DNA of 64,000 nucleotides. Source: Dimorphilus gyrociliatus (taxonomy: Eukaryota > Annelida > Polychaeta > Dinophilidae). Position 1 is the stretch's first letter. Every line of letters begins with the position of its first letter. Positions 1-12,474 of the stretch are shown here, in pieces. Below the pieces are notes generated by a model, which did no database searches, was not told the origin of the DNA, and saw only the letters and a program-made list of their open reading frames with translations. A program made the translations under genes and the position numbers. The DNA lies in NCBI GenBank assembly GCA_904063045.1, contig CAJFCJ010000007.1, positions 1,694,873-1,758,872 of the forward strand, written 5' to 3'.

Positions 1-781
1 ACTATCCATCATCAATATAATTAAGATAAGCATTAAATATTTCCAGATTAGAAAAGGTTCTGTTTACCCGCCGGATTCAACTCGATTTCCGGTAAAGTTA
101 ACGAAAGAAAAATAGACTTTTAGCCCGAGGGTAAATTGAATTCTACTTAAGCACCCTAGCTACATAAGCGTTTGGCTATGCATTGCTCGACAGAAAATAT
201 GCAAACTCGGGGATAAGATTAATGTCGTTCTTCAAACCTTATAAAACGCAACATCGAAATACAGTATATATGTTTATAAAAAGTTTAATAGCTTAAGCCT
301 CTCTTACCACCTAGCATAATTAAGCACAGCAAGTAACGTCCCGTGACTGACTTGCGACGCAGGGGATTTAGTGTCCAAAATTGAAAGAAGCGTCATAATT
401 GAAAAGGTAATTATCGGCCGAATGATTTTGTAGTTATTTTACTTTTTGGACCATTTGCAATTTGCATACTGAAGCTGCCTGAGGGCTTTAGGCATTAATC
501 AGATAGCGTCTAAAGACGATCGGTTAAGAGGCATGGTCGCAATGGGTGGTTGGCGGTGTAAGTTTTAACGTTGTTGCATTAACAAATTCTTTCACATAAA
601 CCAACATAATTTATAATCAGTTGCATATAAAAATTATAACGTGACTGTGTTACTTCATGCCTAAATCGTTCAATTAAAAGAATCAGCAAAAGATGTGACA
701 TACGTTAAAACTCGACAACAAATGTGTCATTACGAATGCAATTGTTATAATCGAGCGTTATATGTGCTTCATAATACTAAC
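1..781 (-). other. First intron (5' part) of the Reeler-domain gene
   Basis: This lies downstream of the donor that ends the Reeler exon. I see no open frame of note and no further Reeler exon, so it is most simply the beginning of a long intron that leaves the window. Confidence 0.45.
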
Positions 782-962
782 CAGTATAATCTTTATTAGC
801 CTCGTATCCATCTGGAGATCCAGCTATTCTTATCTGAAATCCATTATCACCAGGTCGCTTTTTAGCAGTTGTCTCTGGCTGTCTGAGGCATACTCTTTCT
901 AACTCATCCACTCCTTCAACTCTCACAAAAAGAAGCATAAAAAAAATTTGTAGATATTCCAT
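782..962 (-). CDS. Reeler-domain secreted protein (spondin-1-like), first coding exon, partial
   Basis: One 60-codon exon opens with a hydrophobic stretch that reads as a signal peptide (residues 2-16). A cysteine and the start of a Reeler domain follow: PGDNGFQIRIAGSPDGY, matching the pattern PGxxGFxIxxxGxPxGYxPGxxYTV of F-spondin and other Reeler proteins. The exon ends after YT plus one base at a good donor (ACTG/gttagt). This is the place where Reeler domains continue with a V-x-L strand, so the reading frame should resume in phase 1. The remaining exons were not found in 1-781 and probably lie beyond the left edge. The Reeler assignment is from the motif. Spondin rather than another Reeler protein (for example a FRRS1-type reductase) is a guess, because thrombospondin repeats would be downstream and cannot be seen. 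Confidence 0.6.
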
Positions 963-3606
963 GGTTTTAGTTAAAATAATTCTTCAAGCAGTCAAGTCTT
1001 GAAGAAAGGAAGATTATTCGGCTTCAAATATATTTAAACATCCAATTGCAGACGAGTGACTTATCGGGAAATTTAAGTTTCAATGCAGTACAGAGCTTAT
1101 ATATTCATAAAAACATCTATATTGCATTTGTTAACAAACTTAAAATTAAGTATATCTATTTAGAGATGTAACACAAATATACGATATATTTTGCCGACCA
1201 ATGCCGAAGAGAAACTGAATACAGTTGAGTATTTCACGAATGTTGATTGGTTGTTTCAAATCAACTTAGCGCCATCTGTATTCATGAGACTATCTGAACT
1301 AGAGGCGAAATCTATATCAAATATTGTTTGTTCTTTATTTGCAGAAGCGACCAATCAACTCATTTTATGGTTGACTTGATGTTGGCTAATAACATCACTA
1401 CAAACCAGCAACTCAATTTATGCTGTTGACGGATTGCTGGAAAGGGACCATTTCAATAGTTAGGTTGACAAGATAAATACTGTCTGGGGTTTGCCGGCAA
1501 ACAACTCTGTAAACTCTTGTGTATGGCTATCGCACGGAGAAAGCACTATGGCACATGGGACTTGGGGTTTAAAAAGCTTTGTAATTTCCACCCTGTAGCA
1601 ATTGTAAACACTATAGCTGCAATCCGATTATAAGACTGAATCTTACATATTGAAGTATTTCATTACGTCACGTGATCACAAATATAGTAAACGAAGAGAG
1701 GGAAGGAAAATCAACAATTATGAATCATGGACAGTTACAGCTAGAGCTCTATGGCGTACATGCCTATTTGTGCGTGAGATTAGCTGCAACAATACGCTGG
1801 AAAAGTCATACTCGGCACAAAAGGCAATACATGATTTGCCTTTTTTTTTATAATATAAGCTTGAGCGAAAACTTTAGTCTCCAGTGATCGTCAGTTGTTT
1901 AAAGACAAATATCTAAAAATATAAGCTATCTATTTATCGGTTAGAATAAAACAGCCTTTACAATATTCTCTTATTTCGTCCAAAGTTTCGAAAGCCACAG
2001 TTGATTATAAATTAGGTATAAAGATATAGTCAAAAATAAAATGTGTTGATAAGCCTCAGGCTTTTAAAACGATTCGCAGTCGATGTTTAGACTTTTTTGA
2101 GTTTGTATAAAAACAAGCTAGGCAGTGTGGGGCAAGATGTTATCTGGACGTCTTCTTTAACACAACTCTATTATAGATAGGGATTTTCGATGCTGTTTTA
2201 GATATATGGAGAAAGAATCGCATCGCATCTGGTCAGTGTATTTTCCTTTCGGCCTATAGAAATTCCGACGTCGAGATATCTTTATATGAAAAATTACCCA
2301 AAGCTCTATCTCTCTATAGAATCGCAGTCCTAAATAAAGAAGCATCAAATATATAACGCAATATATATCATAATATTGTATACGCTATACAAACTATACA
2401 TTAAGTACACAATAAGTACATCCTTCTATTCGAAGACAACTTCTTGAGTTGGTCAGAATTCGGAAGAAATACTTTCATGTTAAATTTGTTACATAAGATA
2501 ATACACTATAGATAATACTTAAGTGAGATTTATGGATATTGTTACTAAAAATTAGAAAGTAACATTAATGTTCTTGCCTTCTTTCTGTTTTTTGTTATTA
2601 AAACTATCTGCACTCCTGCTGAACAAAATATTTAAAGTGTGGCGTAAGCAAAAGAACGTCAAATCGATAAAGAGCGTCGATGAAATGGGGCCATCGAAAC
2701 CCAGCAGAAATCCTTTGGGATTTTAAGTGTGTTTAGAAGGCTCCAAAATTCTGCTTATCTTTTGGTAGTTTGAACTTATTACCAGCAGTGAAGATAGTAA
2801 GCTTAGTTTTTCTGACTCCGTCATTTCTAACATAAATGAATAAAAAAGAAGCAGCAGACTAGAAAAACAAACGAGGGTCAACCCCATGGGACACGCTTAA
2901 GTGGCCTAGGCGTCACAGAATTTATATAGGCGTGATTATGGAGCTGGTAAAAAGCATCCAAACTTTGTCAAACAGTTCATTTCCGTTCTCCTTTCTACGT
3001 CTATATACATCTGGAGGCGAAACTAATTCGTTCTACTTAATTACAACGCTTAATTAAATTCTGCTACAAGCCTCGACTTTTATTCATTAATCCATAGTCT
3101 CACAGCCTACCTGTAAAGGTTAATTATATACTGTTTTTGGTTAAGCAAATTTTTTTCCTATCTTCTACATTTGTATATTTTGCCAATGAGTGATTTATGA
3201 CCAAGATAAAACCGAGAAAAATTACTTAGGCGGCGACGGGATGGCAAGAATTTGCTCTGTCCCGCAATCAATTTATTTCGTCAATTGCCTTCATGTGATT
3301 TGTATTAGAGATGTCTTTCTATATGCAGGGGCCTTAGTTTGTTTTAGGAAATACTGGATGCATTTAATAATTAAACTATAATTTAATATTGTTTTGTTGT
3401 TTATTCCAAAAAATTTAACATATGACAATTAGAACAAAGCAATTTCAACAATATCAATCAACGTTTACAATGTGTAAAATCCGCAGAGAGAATAATCCAA
3501 AAATAATTTTTAACCGGTTTTTTCGTTAAAGGAGAAGTTATAGCACCACAGTTTGAATGCATAATGAATTTTGAAGTTGGAAATTTTTACTTCCTAAACT
3601 AGAAGG
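963..3606. other. Intergenic, gene-free; upstream of the Reeler gene and downstream of ZFC3H1
   Basis: Only short chance frames are present (for example 1191-1379, 1650-1853, 3190-3381). None has a family motif or splice context. The stretch should hold the promoter and 5' UTR of the Reeler gene and the 3' UTR of ZFC3H1. At 2.6 kb it is one of the larger gaps in an otherwise dense window. Confidence 0.5.
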
Positions 3607-6600
3607 CTACTCACCTGTTTTTTCACGAGCGACTTTTTTCAAAGCAACTCCGAAACAGGATGACACGACATGTTTCTCGACGTCTATACCATACTCTTTA
3701 CACTTTTTCACCGTATCTGTTATCCAATTTTTATCTTTGGCCCACAGCGCACAAATGATGACCTAAAATTTTTTAATTGTTGGGATCTAAAATATCTCTA
3801 AGAATGTTAACTTTAGCAACGCACGTGTTTCCATATCACTTCATTCAGAGGAAACTGCGTAGAAAGGCGACTAAGAATTTTCTTAACCTGTCAAACGTTT
3901 AACACACAACTCCTCTCGTTGATAGCTATGACTAAATATATGTTTTGCAAGAATTTTTAATAATATATCTTACCTGTAAATATTTCTTTTCTTCGTGAAG
4001 AGATGCGACGAGACTGCGGACACATAAATTTAAATTTACTTATTAATTTCGACTATTATATTGAATTGAATTTAATATGAAAAAATTATGTAAAAGTTAA
4101 ATATGATTACGGACAATAAGGCAATTGGAAGGCAATTAGGTAGTTGAAGTAAAGATCTTTGTGAAATTGCCCGAACAGAAGCCATATCTCTTTTTTTCCA
4201 AAAATCCAGTAGGGTTCTAAAAAAATCAGTCACTAAAAGAAAATTTTGTTAATTTTTCAGTAACCTGCAAACGAGTTGGGGATTTCTCGGCATCCACTCA
4301 ATCAACTTTTCTTCTACTTTTAGTACGTCGTTTGTTGTCAAATTCGAGAACAACCAGTTGAAAATTTCGTTTTGACCGTCACAATCCAAAAACGTAAGAT
4401 TTGAATACGGAAAATTGATATTGACAGACGTGCTCGCAAGACAACGACGAACCATAATCCACAGTTTTTTGGGGCAATTTTCATTTATAAATTTCAGATA
4501 GCTACAGCGGAAAAAAAAGGTTCACTTGGTTCTTAAATATTTTAGCTAAACTAAACCTTTTCCAAATTAGGTAGCTATTTTTCTCCTTAACTCGACACAA
4601 CGCACACTCAAAAGCTTCTTTGATTGTTTCAAAATTGAACTCACTTGCTTGTAAATAATAGCAATAGCAGAGCCATGTGAAGGGATCGTCTTCTTCGGTT
4701 TTAAAATTTTTCAGTTCTGGTAAATCTCCATCAAGAGGAAGGGGCTCTTTGATAAGTTTTCTAAAAATTAATTAAATATTACATATACCTATTATGTATA
4801 TATAATTATCATATACTAATATCTGTATAACTCACAAGTAACAGTGTATAACTATATTTCTTTCACATTGTACCGGATTTTTTAAAATCTTTTTTGGGTA
4901 GTCTTCAATAATTTTTAATGCGTTTTCTTTCGTTTCGACAGAAATAGCTAAGAAGAAAGTTAATTCAGAACTTGCACATTCTAGGTCAACGAAGTCACTG
5001 CAGAAACTTTCTCCCGTTATAGAACATATCTTTTTCAAATATTTCCATAGAATGACACAATTTGGTTCTGATTTGATTTTTGTTTCAACAAAGATTTTTG
5101 CCTTATCTGTTTTTCCCAAAACTATTTCTTTGTCGATAAAGGCAAGATTGATACAATTATCTCCCTTAAGTTCCCTTCCTTTTAGTCGCACAAATGCTTG
5201 TTTAAATAACGAGTCTAGAGTTGAAACTTTCAATTTAGTTTTCTTAGTTCCGCTTTTCCATGCCATATATAAAGCTGTCTTTCTTACAATTTTTGATGGT
5301 ATCGATTGAGCAGGATCAAAAAAGGCACTGGGTATCGTGGAAAATTCAGCAAGGTATATAAAGGTAAATAGTAAAACAGATAAATCTTCAGTATTCATGA
5401 TTGTGGTTATATCTTTGTTTAAGCGACTTTTCTGTTGAAAATCAATAAGAATGGATATGAAATTTGTAATAAAGACTTACATCCAAAAATTTTAAAGCTT
5501 CATTGTATAAGCCAGCTTGTCGCAAAATTGTCGCCTTATAAATCGTAACTTCTAGTAAATAATGAGAAGCTATATCATTTTTTTCCATCCCCATTATGAA
5601 AGCAATAATTTTATCGCAAGTTTCACATACAGCTTCAACTCCTTTCTGCTTCATCAAATACTAATTAAAGGGATTAAGATTAATATTTTTTTAGAACAAT
5701 ACAACGACTTACTTTCCACCAAATATTATATGTTGGAGCTTTTTTCAAAGCCATTTGATACACCAATTTTAGACTGGATTGTCTTTCAGATTTTTCATAC
5801 AGGGTTAAGTAATGAATCCATAATAAGGATTCTTTTTCATTCGTTTGAATGGCTTTTGCAAGAATTTTTAAGGCTGAATCATAATCAGCACCATTGGAAT
5901 CATGTAACTTTGAATAGGCGAATCTTAACCATAATGATATGTTACTTTTTTCAGTTTTTACTGCACTTTCTAATTCTTTGCCAATGCAACTTTGGTTGTC
6001 ATTCAACCAATAACGAATATCCTTAGAATTAATTGTTTCTTCAATTTCTTGTTGAAATCCTCTTACAGATTCTTTCTTATCTGAAGCTGTTTTATTGCAC
6101 AATTGATCAAATGTAACCAGATCATACTGCTTTTTGACCCTTTTATTTTCTGCCTTGTCATTTTCACAATTTAATTTCAAGCTATGAACGGCTGAAGTTT
6201 CTTTTAAATATTCAAACGGATTCCACTTTCTAGAGAGGTCAAAAACTGAAGAAAATTGCACTTTTTGTTTTATCAAACGCATCATCAGAGCTAGGCAGTC
6301 TTCCTTGTTCAGCTCTTGTTTGTCTCTCATAAAATCAACGATATAGTTTTCTAGGATCATCGGAATTTGTTTAGTCGGGGTTGTACGTGAGACTCCAGCA
6401 ATGGTCGGTACATAAGACACTAAATCAAGTAGTATCTCTTTGATAGATGGTTCAGCCAAGTGAAGGTTATTGCACTTTTCATCTTGACATTTTCCGTTCA
6501 AATGATATCTACATAAAATCCTATCAGCAGAATGATAGTAAGAGTATATTGAGCTATTCAACTTGCTGTGATCTTTAAATCTGGAATGAAATCTTTTAAA

Positions 6601-9524
6601 TAAGTAAAATATTTCATTTATTAATTTAAATTAGCAAGCACCTATATAGTCTGAAAGCTTTCAAAGGGCTGTCATATATTGTAAATTTTCCAGTAGAAAA
6701 AGTTCCTATTTTTTTGTTCAGGGTATTTTTTTCAGTCTCGGAAGAGAAATTTAAAAAAGTGATTGTAGGATGTTTATTTTCATATCCAATTACAACATTT
6801 GAACATTCCTTTGGAAGTTTACTCATGAACTGCATCTGTTAAATATCTCTTTTAAAATTGAAATTTAGACAAATAAATAAGTATTACATATAATTTGTTG
6901 GTATTTTCAGAATTTCCGTTGGATAGTTGTTTGTTTAAGATATTTATCGTTTCTTCTTTCAAACCAAATACATCGTCAAAGGTGTACTCTTTAATTTTTT
7001 CAGGTTCACTTTTTCTTAAAGCACTATTAGGTTGATTTACTAAAGTTTCTAATTCTTGACGAAGTGAGAGCTCGTTACTACGCCTAGTAGCTAATCTTTC
7101 TCGAATTACTTGTAACTTTTTGTCTAACTCTGAAAGTTGCTCTTCACTGGTAGTTATCACCCTTTTGGCTACTGCTAGCTGTTCTTCCAATTTTTTTAAG
7201 CGTTTTTTTTCTTTTAAAATTGTGGCTCGGCGCTGAGCTCTCAAGTTACCTACAGAAGTCAGCTCTTGTTCATCCAACTTCGTTCGCTTACTGAAAGGAA
7301 TATAAATTACACTGTCGAAATAATGTTGATATTTATTACAAACCGTTCCTCCAGCATTTTATATTTTAGTCTCAGCAACTTCTGTTTTTTCCATTCACCT
7401 TCTACCGCCACTAGTTTTCTCTCCAAGACCTTACTCAATTTTAGATTAGGTTTTGAAGACTTGGTTTTTACTTTTGATAATTTTCTAATACATTTTCTCG
7501 GTTTGGCAGGTATCAGTCTATCGATTATTTCATTTAGAACCTGTTTGCATATAAGATTTATTGAGTCAGTCTCGTTTGTTTCCTGTATTGGGGAGCAAGT
7601 TTTTCTCAATGGAGTTTCAGTTTGAGCAATAGTTCTTTTCCGTAGCGAACGATGTTCTTGAAGAATAGCCTTCGTTGAAACGTTTGAGCAATTTCCCAGA
7701 GTTTTCTCATTTAATTCTTGTTTATTCACATTACTTAAATTGCGTTTCTCTAAATCTGAATCGCTTTCACTACTAGTTGAATCTTCTCCCAATTTAATAA
7801 CAATTTCTTTTGTTTTAGAGAGTTGTTTAAGGAATGCAGGAGAGGAGGCACTCTTTTTAATCGTTTTTCCCGTTGTCGTTTTGGAATTCATTCGATTTAA
7901 AATATTCTCTCTCATTTTTTTCAAAATATCGTCATTTTTCTTTGTTGAGTTCTCAGCTTGTTTTTTCTGAAAGATTACTTCTTACACTTTAAAAAATTTT
8001 GTATAGTGTGTGTATACCTTTTCCAAAGCCTGTCTCTCTGCTTGCTTCCTCACAAGATTTTCTCTTAAAATCTAAAAATTGTAAACATTACAGTCAAAAG
8101 AAATTGAGGTTGATGGCCAATCACCTGTTCTTGAAGAAGGTCAATTTCACGGCGAAGGTTTGCCGCTTCTTTTTCTCGCTCTCTTTCCTCTTTTTCGACT
8201 TCTTCTAGTACTATATCTCCGCTAGGAGAAGTTACTCGAGATGATTCTTGACTGTTAGATGACAATTTTTCTACATCTGGAGTATCTAGACTCTCTTTTC
8301 TGACATCTTCAAGCAAAGTATTTATTTTCTCATCTATATTGTCATTAATCGCATTAGAATTTGCCGCTGAGCTAAGACCCTCCTGTTCACAGTCTTTCTT
8401 TTCAAAAATAACAAATTGATCTGATTTCAGATTATTGGGATACGTAAAAACTGCATGATTATTTTTGTCATCATTTCGATTTTGGAAGCTAAGTTGCGGA
8501 AATACGCTATCCATTGATTCTGTATTCAAGTGAGAAGTCATAGAGTTTTGATCAATCAACGTTAAGCCGGGAATGAATTCAATCTAAAAATATGTTCTGT
8601 TGTTAAAAGTATTTTTAAACTATATACCCATTACCTGATCCGTAGCATTAATTAAATGCTTTTCTAAATTGCAATTATCTAAAAAAGTCATATTTACGAA
8701 AGTGTGCCTTTCAGAATTAAGTATTTTTCTTACCTGATCGAATGTTTGATTCACCCATTAACTTTAAAAAAGCATTTACTTGGTCTTCGTGAGTTTTCAG
8801 TTTCAAAACTTTTAACATCTTGCTTTGACGATGACTTTCTCCCCTTCTGTAAGCTTTTTATTAGTTTTTGGTATAAGAGAATTTAAGCAAAGATACCGTT
8901 GTTTCCTTTTCCTTGAGCTGTCAGATGATTCACTTGAAGATTTTTGAAAATAATGACGATGTCTCGGTGGGGATGGTAGTCGTCTCTTCTTACTGAGATT
9001 TTCACTTGCCTTTATTTTAACTGCTGATTGCAAAGCCTTAAATCGTAGTTTTAGAAGATTCATATCATCCTCAGAGTCATCCTAAAAGATTTAATCAAAT
9101 TAGGTCAAATAACTACATTTCAATTTATACAAACTGATTCGATGGAAGATATAGTTGAGTCAGTGATTTCTCCATCAGATGTTTGACAAGAAGATGCTAA
9201 TATTTTATCAACTACATCCTTTTCTTCAGTCAGCCCTTGCTCAATATCATCTAGCTTTTTCTCCATGCTTTGATATTCCAAAAGGAAGTGTGCTTCTGTA
9301 CCTACAGAACTTGAGGAATTCCCATCGTCAAATCCATTACTTTCTGATTGATCTTTTATATTTGCAAATGAGTTAGAATTTCTATCCAGCCCAGCCACGT
9401 GAACCCCGCATTTCGTTAGACAATTGTCGTCTGAAGAAATATCGCTATAAACTGATCTATCAAAATAATCCTGGGCATCGTTGGCATCCGAATCACTAAT
9501 TTCTCCTTCTTCCTTCTCAGACAT
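3607..9524 (-). CDS. ZFC3H1: Zinc finger C3H1 domain-containing protein (nuclear exosome adaptor)
   Basis: ZFC3H1 joins the MTR4 helicase to form the PAXT connection, which sends polyadenylated nuclear RNA to the exosome. I assembled 17 exons: 9524-9135, 9082-8897, 8846-8734, 8678-8635, 8583-8125, 8071-8018, 7966-7344, 7290-6888, 6835-6642, 6580-5713, 5660-5481, 5431-4836, 4760-4557, 4501-4265, 4217 to about 4115, 4013-3974 and 3762-3607, giving about 1,616 residues (human 1,989). The N-terminus is acidic and serine-rich (MSEKEEGEISDSDANDAQD), as in the family. The segment EDQVNAFLKLMGE, a long charged coiled coil (exons 5-8), a CCCH finger with spacing C-x7-C-x4-C-x3-H in exon 10, and a C-terminal half of HAT/TPR-like helices (for example DPFTWLCYCYY, EAFECALCRVKE) follow in the family order. 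The donor of exon 15 is the weakest junction. The frame ends at an in-frame TAG in a donor-like context (ACAGgtgag), so a further 3' exon is not excluded. Confidence 0.88.
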
Positions 9525-9694
9525 TGTATCAACTACTATTTTAAAGTATTAAAGTTGATATTTCTTGTTCCAAATACTATCGTCACTATAAACAATCATG
9601 GCCGACTCTAAAATCTGAAATTGTCGACTCTCAACAGGCGGCGCCAGAAAGATAGCAGACGAATTATAAGGTCATTTTATAGGGGAAGGAAAGT
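9525..9694. promoter_or_regulatory. Probable bidirectional promoter between ZFC3H1 and ACOT13
   Basis: The two start codons face away from each other and only 170 bases separate them, so both promoters and both 5' UTRs must fit here. A small GC-rich patch (gcggcgcc, near 9639) stands out in an AT-rich setting. No TATA box can be assigned with confidence. Confidence 0.55.
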
Positions 9695-10263
9695 ATGGCT
9701 AATAAACAGAGTCTAGAGAAAATGCGGCAGATTTTTCATATTGTAACCAAAGCAAAAAATTTTGATCGTGTAATTGGAAAAGTAGGTAGTTATTTTTGCT
9801 CATTTGTTTTTATGTATATTCTTAGATAAAAAAAATAGTCTGCAATGTAATTCTTTACATCGACAGGCGAAACTTATTGATGGAGGAAATGGTCGATGCA
9901 TTTGTGAAATGAAGGTTGAAGAAGAACATGAAAATAGAGGGCAGACTCTTCATGGTGGAATGACAGCTACGCTTGTTGATAATATTTCTACGATAGCTCT
10001 GATGTCATATAATGATGGAACTCCTCCAGGCGTTAGCGTCAATATGAATATAAGGTATTATTTCAAATGCAGTAAGCTGTTTGAAAATATTTTTAACTTT
10101 TTACAGCTATCTCAAAGCAGCTCCAAGCAATACAACAATCGTTATTGATGCAAGAACGCTTAGAGTAGGAAAACGATTAGCTTATTTAAGCGTTGATGTT
10201 ACAAATAAAGAAACAAGTGAATTAATAGCCCAGGGACAACATACTAAATTTATTGGTTCTTGA
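9695..10263 (+). CDS. ACOT13: Acyl-coenzyme A thioesterase 13-like (hotdog fold)
   Basis: This enzyme hydrolyses medium- and long-chain acyl-CoA to free fatty acid and CoA, mainly at mitochondria. Three exons, 9695-9781, 9867-10054 and 10107-10263, give 143 residues, against 140 in human. The catalytic region LHGGMTATLVDN holds the HGG motif and the aspartate of the hotdog-fold PaaI/THEM2 family. Other blocks that align well are KAKNFDRVIGK, ICEMKVEEEH and the C-terminal ELIAQGQHTKFIG. All phases close (0, 2). A polyadenylation signal AATAAA follows at 10293. It sits 200 bases upstream of ADHFE1 on the same strand. Confidence 0.95.
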
Positions 10264-10292
10264 AAAGTTTAATATTATATTATATGATAAGC

Positions 10293-10298
10293 AATAAA
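10293..10298 (+). terminator. Polyadenylation signal AATAAA after ACOT13
   Basis: A canonical hexamer lies 30 bases past the ACOT13 stop codon and before the start of ADHFE1. Cleavage site inferred, not seen. Confidence 0.5.
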
Positions 10299-10462
10299 TG
10301 TTCTCAAAAACTAAAAAAATTATCGAATTTGTAGTAAACAAACTAGGCATACATTATAAGCCAAAAGGCCTCACTGACCACTTAATCTTAAGCGGACTTT
10401 GAACACTTCGTGGTTCCTTATTCAAGAACATTATTTGTTGAAATATTTTGGATTGTTATACA

Positions 10463-12291
10463 ATGATTGCAGCGAGAGAAAGTGTCAAACGCTTAGTGAA
10501 TGCTCTAGGAACTGTATCGTAAGTTTAGTTGTATATTTTCATGTTTAATTTTATCGGTGTCCTACTTTTTTAGCTGTCGATGTCCTGGGCACTCAAGCGG
10601 ATCGGCATTCTTAAACAGCGATGCGTCTATGAAAAAAGAGTATGCTTACGAGGTAGCTTCTATCTCCTTAAATTTATGAAAAAATATAAAACTTTGTCAA
10701 ATAGGTAGCTGCATCAAACATCAGATATGGGCCTGGAGTTACAAAAGAATTAGGAATGGTAAAATTTAATTTATAGTAAACAAAACCTGTTCTGTAGTAA
10801 TTTTTTTGATATACATATTTTTACCTAGTAGGATCTTAAGAATCTTGGAGCGAAAAAAGTTTTGCTAATGACTGATAAAACAATAGCCCTGCTACCTGCC
10901 ATGAAGGCTGCCATTGAAGCTTTGCATAAAAGCTCAATAAATTTCGAGGTTTTCGAAGACGTTAGAGTAGAGCCTAATGACCATAGTTTCCAAAGGGCCA
11001 TTGAATTTGCAAAAAATGGTAGTTTTGATGCTTTTGTTGCAGTAGGCGGAGGTTCTGTGATGGACACCTGCAAAGTAGCAAATTTATGTGCTTCTAACCC
11101 TAATGCGGACCTTTTGGATTTTGTAAATGCACCGATTGGAAAGGGGCTAGCGATTACGCATGATTTATATCCATTAATAGCAGGTAATTTTCAACTTGTT
11201 TCAGGTAGTGTGAACTATAAAACTTGCCAACAGTTCCAACTACAGCTGGAACTGGTAGCGAAACAACAGGAACGGCAATATTCGACTTTACTGAAATAAA
11301 AACAAAAACTGGAATTTCAAGTCGAAAACTAAGGCCAACACTAGGCTTGGTTGATCCATTGCATACTTTGACTATGCCTGAGAGAGTTGCGGCATGGTCC
11401 GGATTTGACGTACTATGGTATAAATACATTTATAAGTTTTATCAAGAAGTCTTTATTGAAAGAAATTTTAAGTCATGCTCTAGAATCATATACTGCTCTA
11501 CCATATTTTGAACGGGAGCCAAGACCGTCAAATCCAAAACTACGGCCAGCTTATCAAGGTAGCAATCCCATTTCAGATGTATGGTCATTGCATGCCTTAA
11601 AAGTTGTAGCAAAGTACTTCAAGAGGTTTTGTATTTTTATTTCAAAGAAAAGTCAAAATAAAAATATCATTTTCAGAGCTGTTCAAGACTGTGAAGATTT
11701 TGAGGCAAGATCAGAAATGCTGTTAGCAAGTGTTTTTGCAGGTATTGGATTCGGCAATGCTGGGTGTCATTTATGGTTAGTTCTTTAAAATTTTTGTAAT
11801 AAATGCTGTTATTTTGTTTTTTTAAGTCATGGAATGAGCTATCCTATTGCTGGAAATGTTCAATCATATAAAGCCAAAGATTATCCTACGGACCATGCAA
11901 TAGTTCCTCATGGATTATCAGTCGTGCTTACTGCTCCTGCTGTATTTGAGTTTACCTATGCAATGTGTCCAGATCGTCACTTGGAAACTGCAGAAATTTT
12001 GGGGGCAGATATCCGTAATAAGAAACAAAAGGATGCTGGAAAAATACTATCAGATCAACTGCGGCGAATTATGCAAGATCTGAATGTTGATGATGGTTTA
12101 AATAGTATTGGTTACTCCAGAGAGGACATACCTAAGCTTGTTAAGGGAACACTACCACAGGTATTAACCTACTTTCAGCCTAGTTGTGCTTTAGTTTATC
12201 TTTTCAGGAAAGAGTCACTAAATTAGCTCCGAGAGCGCAAACGGAGGAGGATCTGTCGAATTTATTTGAAAAATCTTTGAAATGTTATTAA
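10463..12291 (+). CDS. ADHFE1: Hydroxyacid-oxoacid transhydrogenase, mitochondrial
   Basis: An iron-type (group III) alcohol dehydrogenase that oxidises 4-hydroxybutyrate to succinic semialdehyde while reducing 2-oxoglutarate to D-2-hydroxyglutarate. Nine exons: 10463-10518, 10574-10652, 10705-10758, 10832-11183, 11234-11417, 11473-11625, 11677-11775, 11827-12160, 12208-12291. They give 464 residues, against 467 in human. The start is basic and serine-rich, as expected for mitochondrial import. Visible motifs are the nucleotide-binding [12 protein letters not shown], the [13 protein letters not shown] loop, GNAGCHLCHGMSYP with metal-ligand histidines, and VPHGLSVVL. Every phase closes and the C-terminus matches the human protein closely ([12 protein letters not shown]). 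The metal-binding residues look intact, so I expect an active enzyme. Confidence 0.96.
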
Positions 12292-12333
12292 CTTCAGTAA
12301 GATTTTCAAGTGCAGTAACAACGAAGCATAGTA

Positions 12334-12372
12334 TTATATATATATATATATATATATACTGTATATATATAG
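12334..12372. repeat. TA dinucleotide microsatellite
   Basis: A run of about twelve TA units is followed by a second shorter run (gtatatatatag). It lies in the short gap between the convergent 3' ends of ADHFE1 and the METTL2-like gene. Confidence 0.85.
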
Positions 12373-12474
12373 ATAAAGTATCATAATTTTTAAGTCTTAA
12401 TAGAATCGAAATTAAGTACATTTCATTTTGTTTTAAAAAAATCTTTTATTATTACTTGCTGATACATTGCATAG

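Noticed and set aside
1191-1379. 62-codon plus-strand frame upstream of the Reeler exon
   Set aside because: No family motif, no matching splice partners, and located in AT-rich intergenic DNA where such frames occur by chance.
5562-6026. 154-codon plus-strand frame
   Set aside because: Lies antisense to ZFC3H1 exons 10 and 11, which have clear family content; a shadow frame.
10340-10440. Possible small structured RNA before ADHFE1
   Set aside because: A few short palindromes (for example cttaatcttaag), but no tRNA, snRNA or other known fold could be built.
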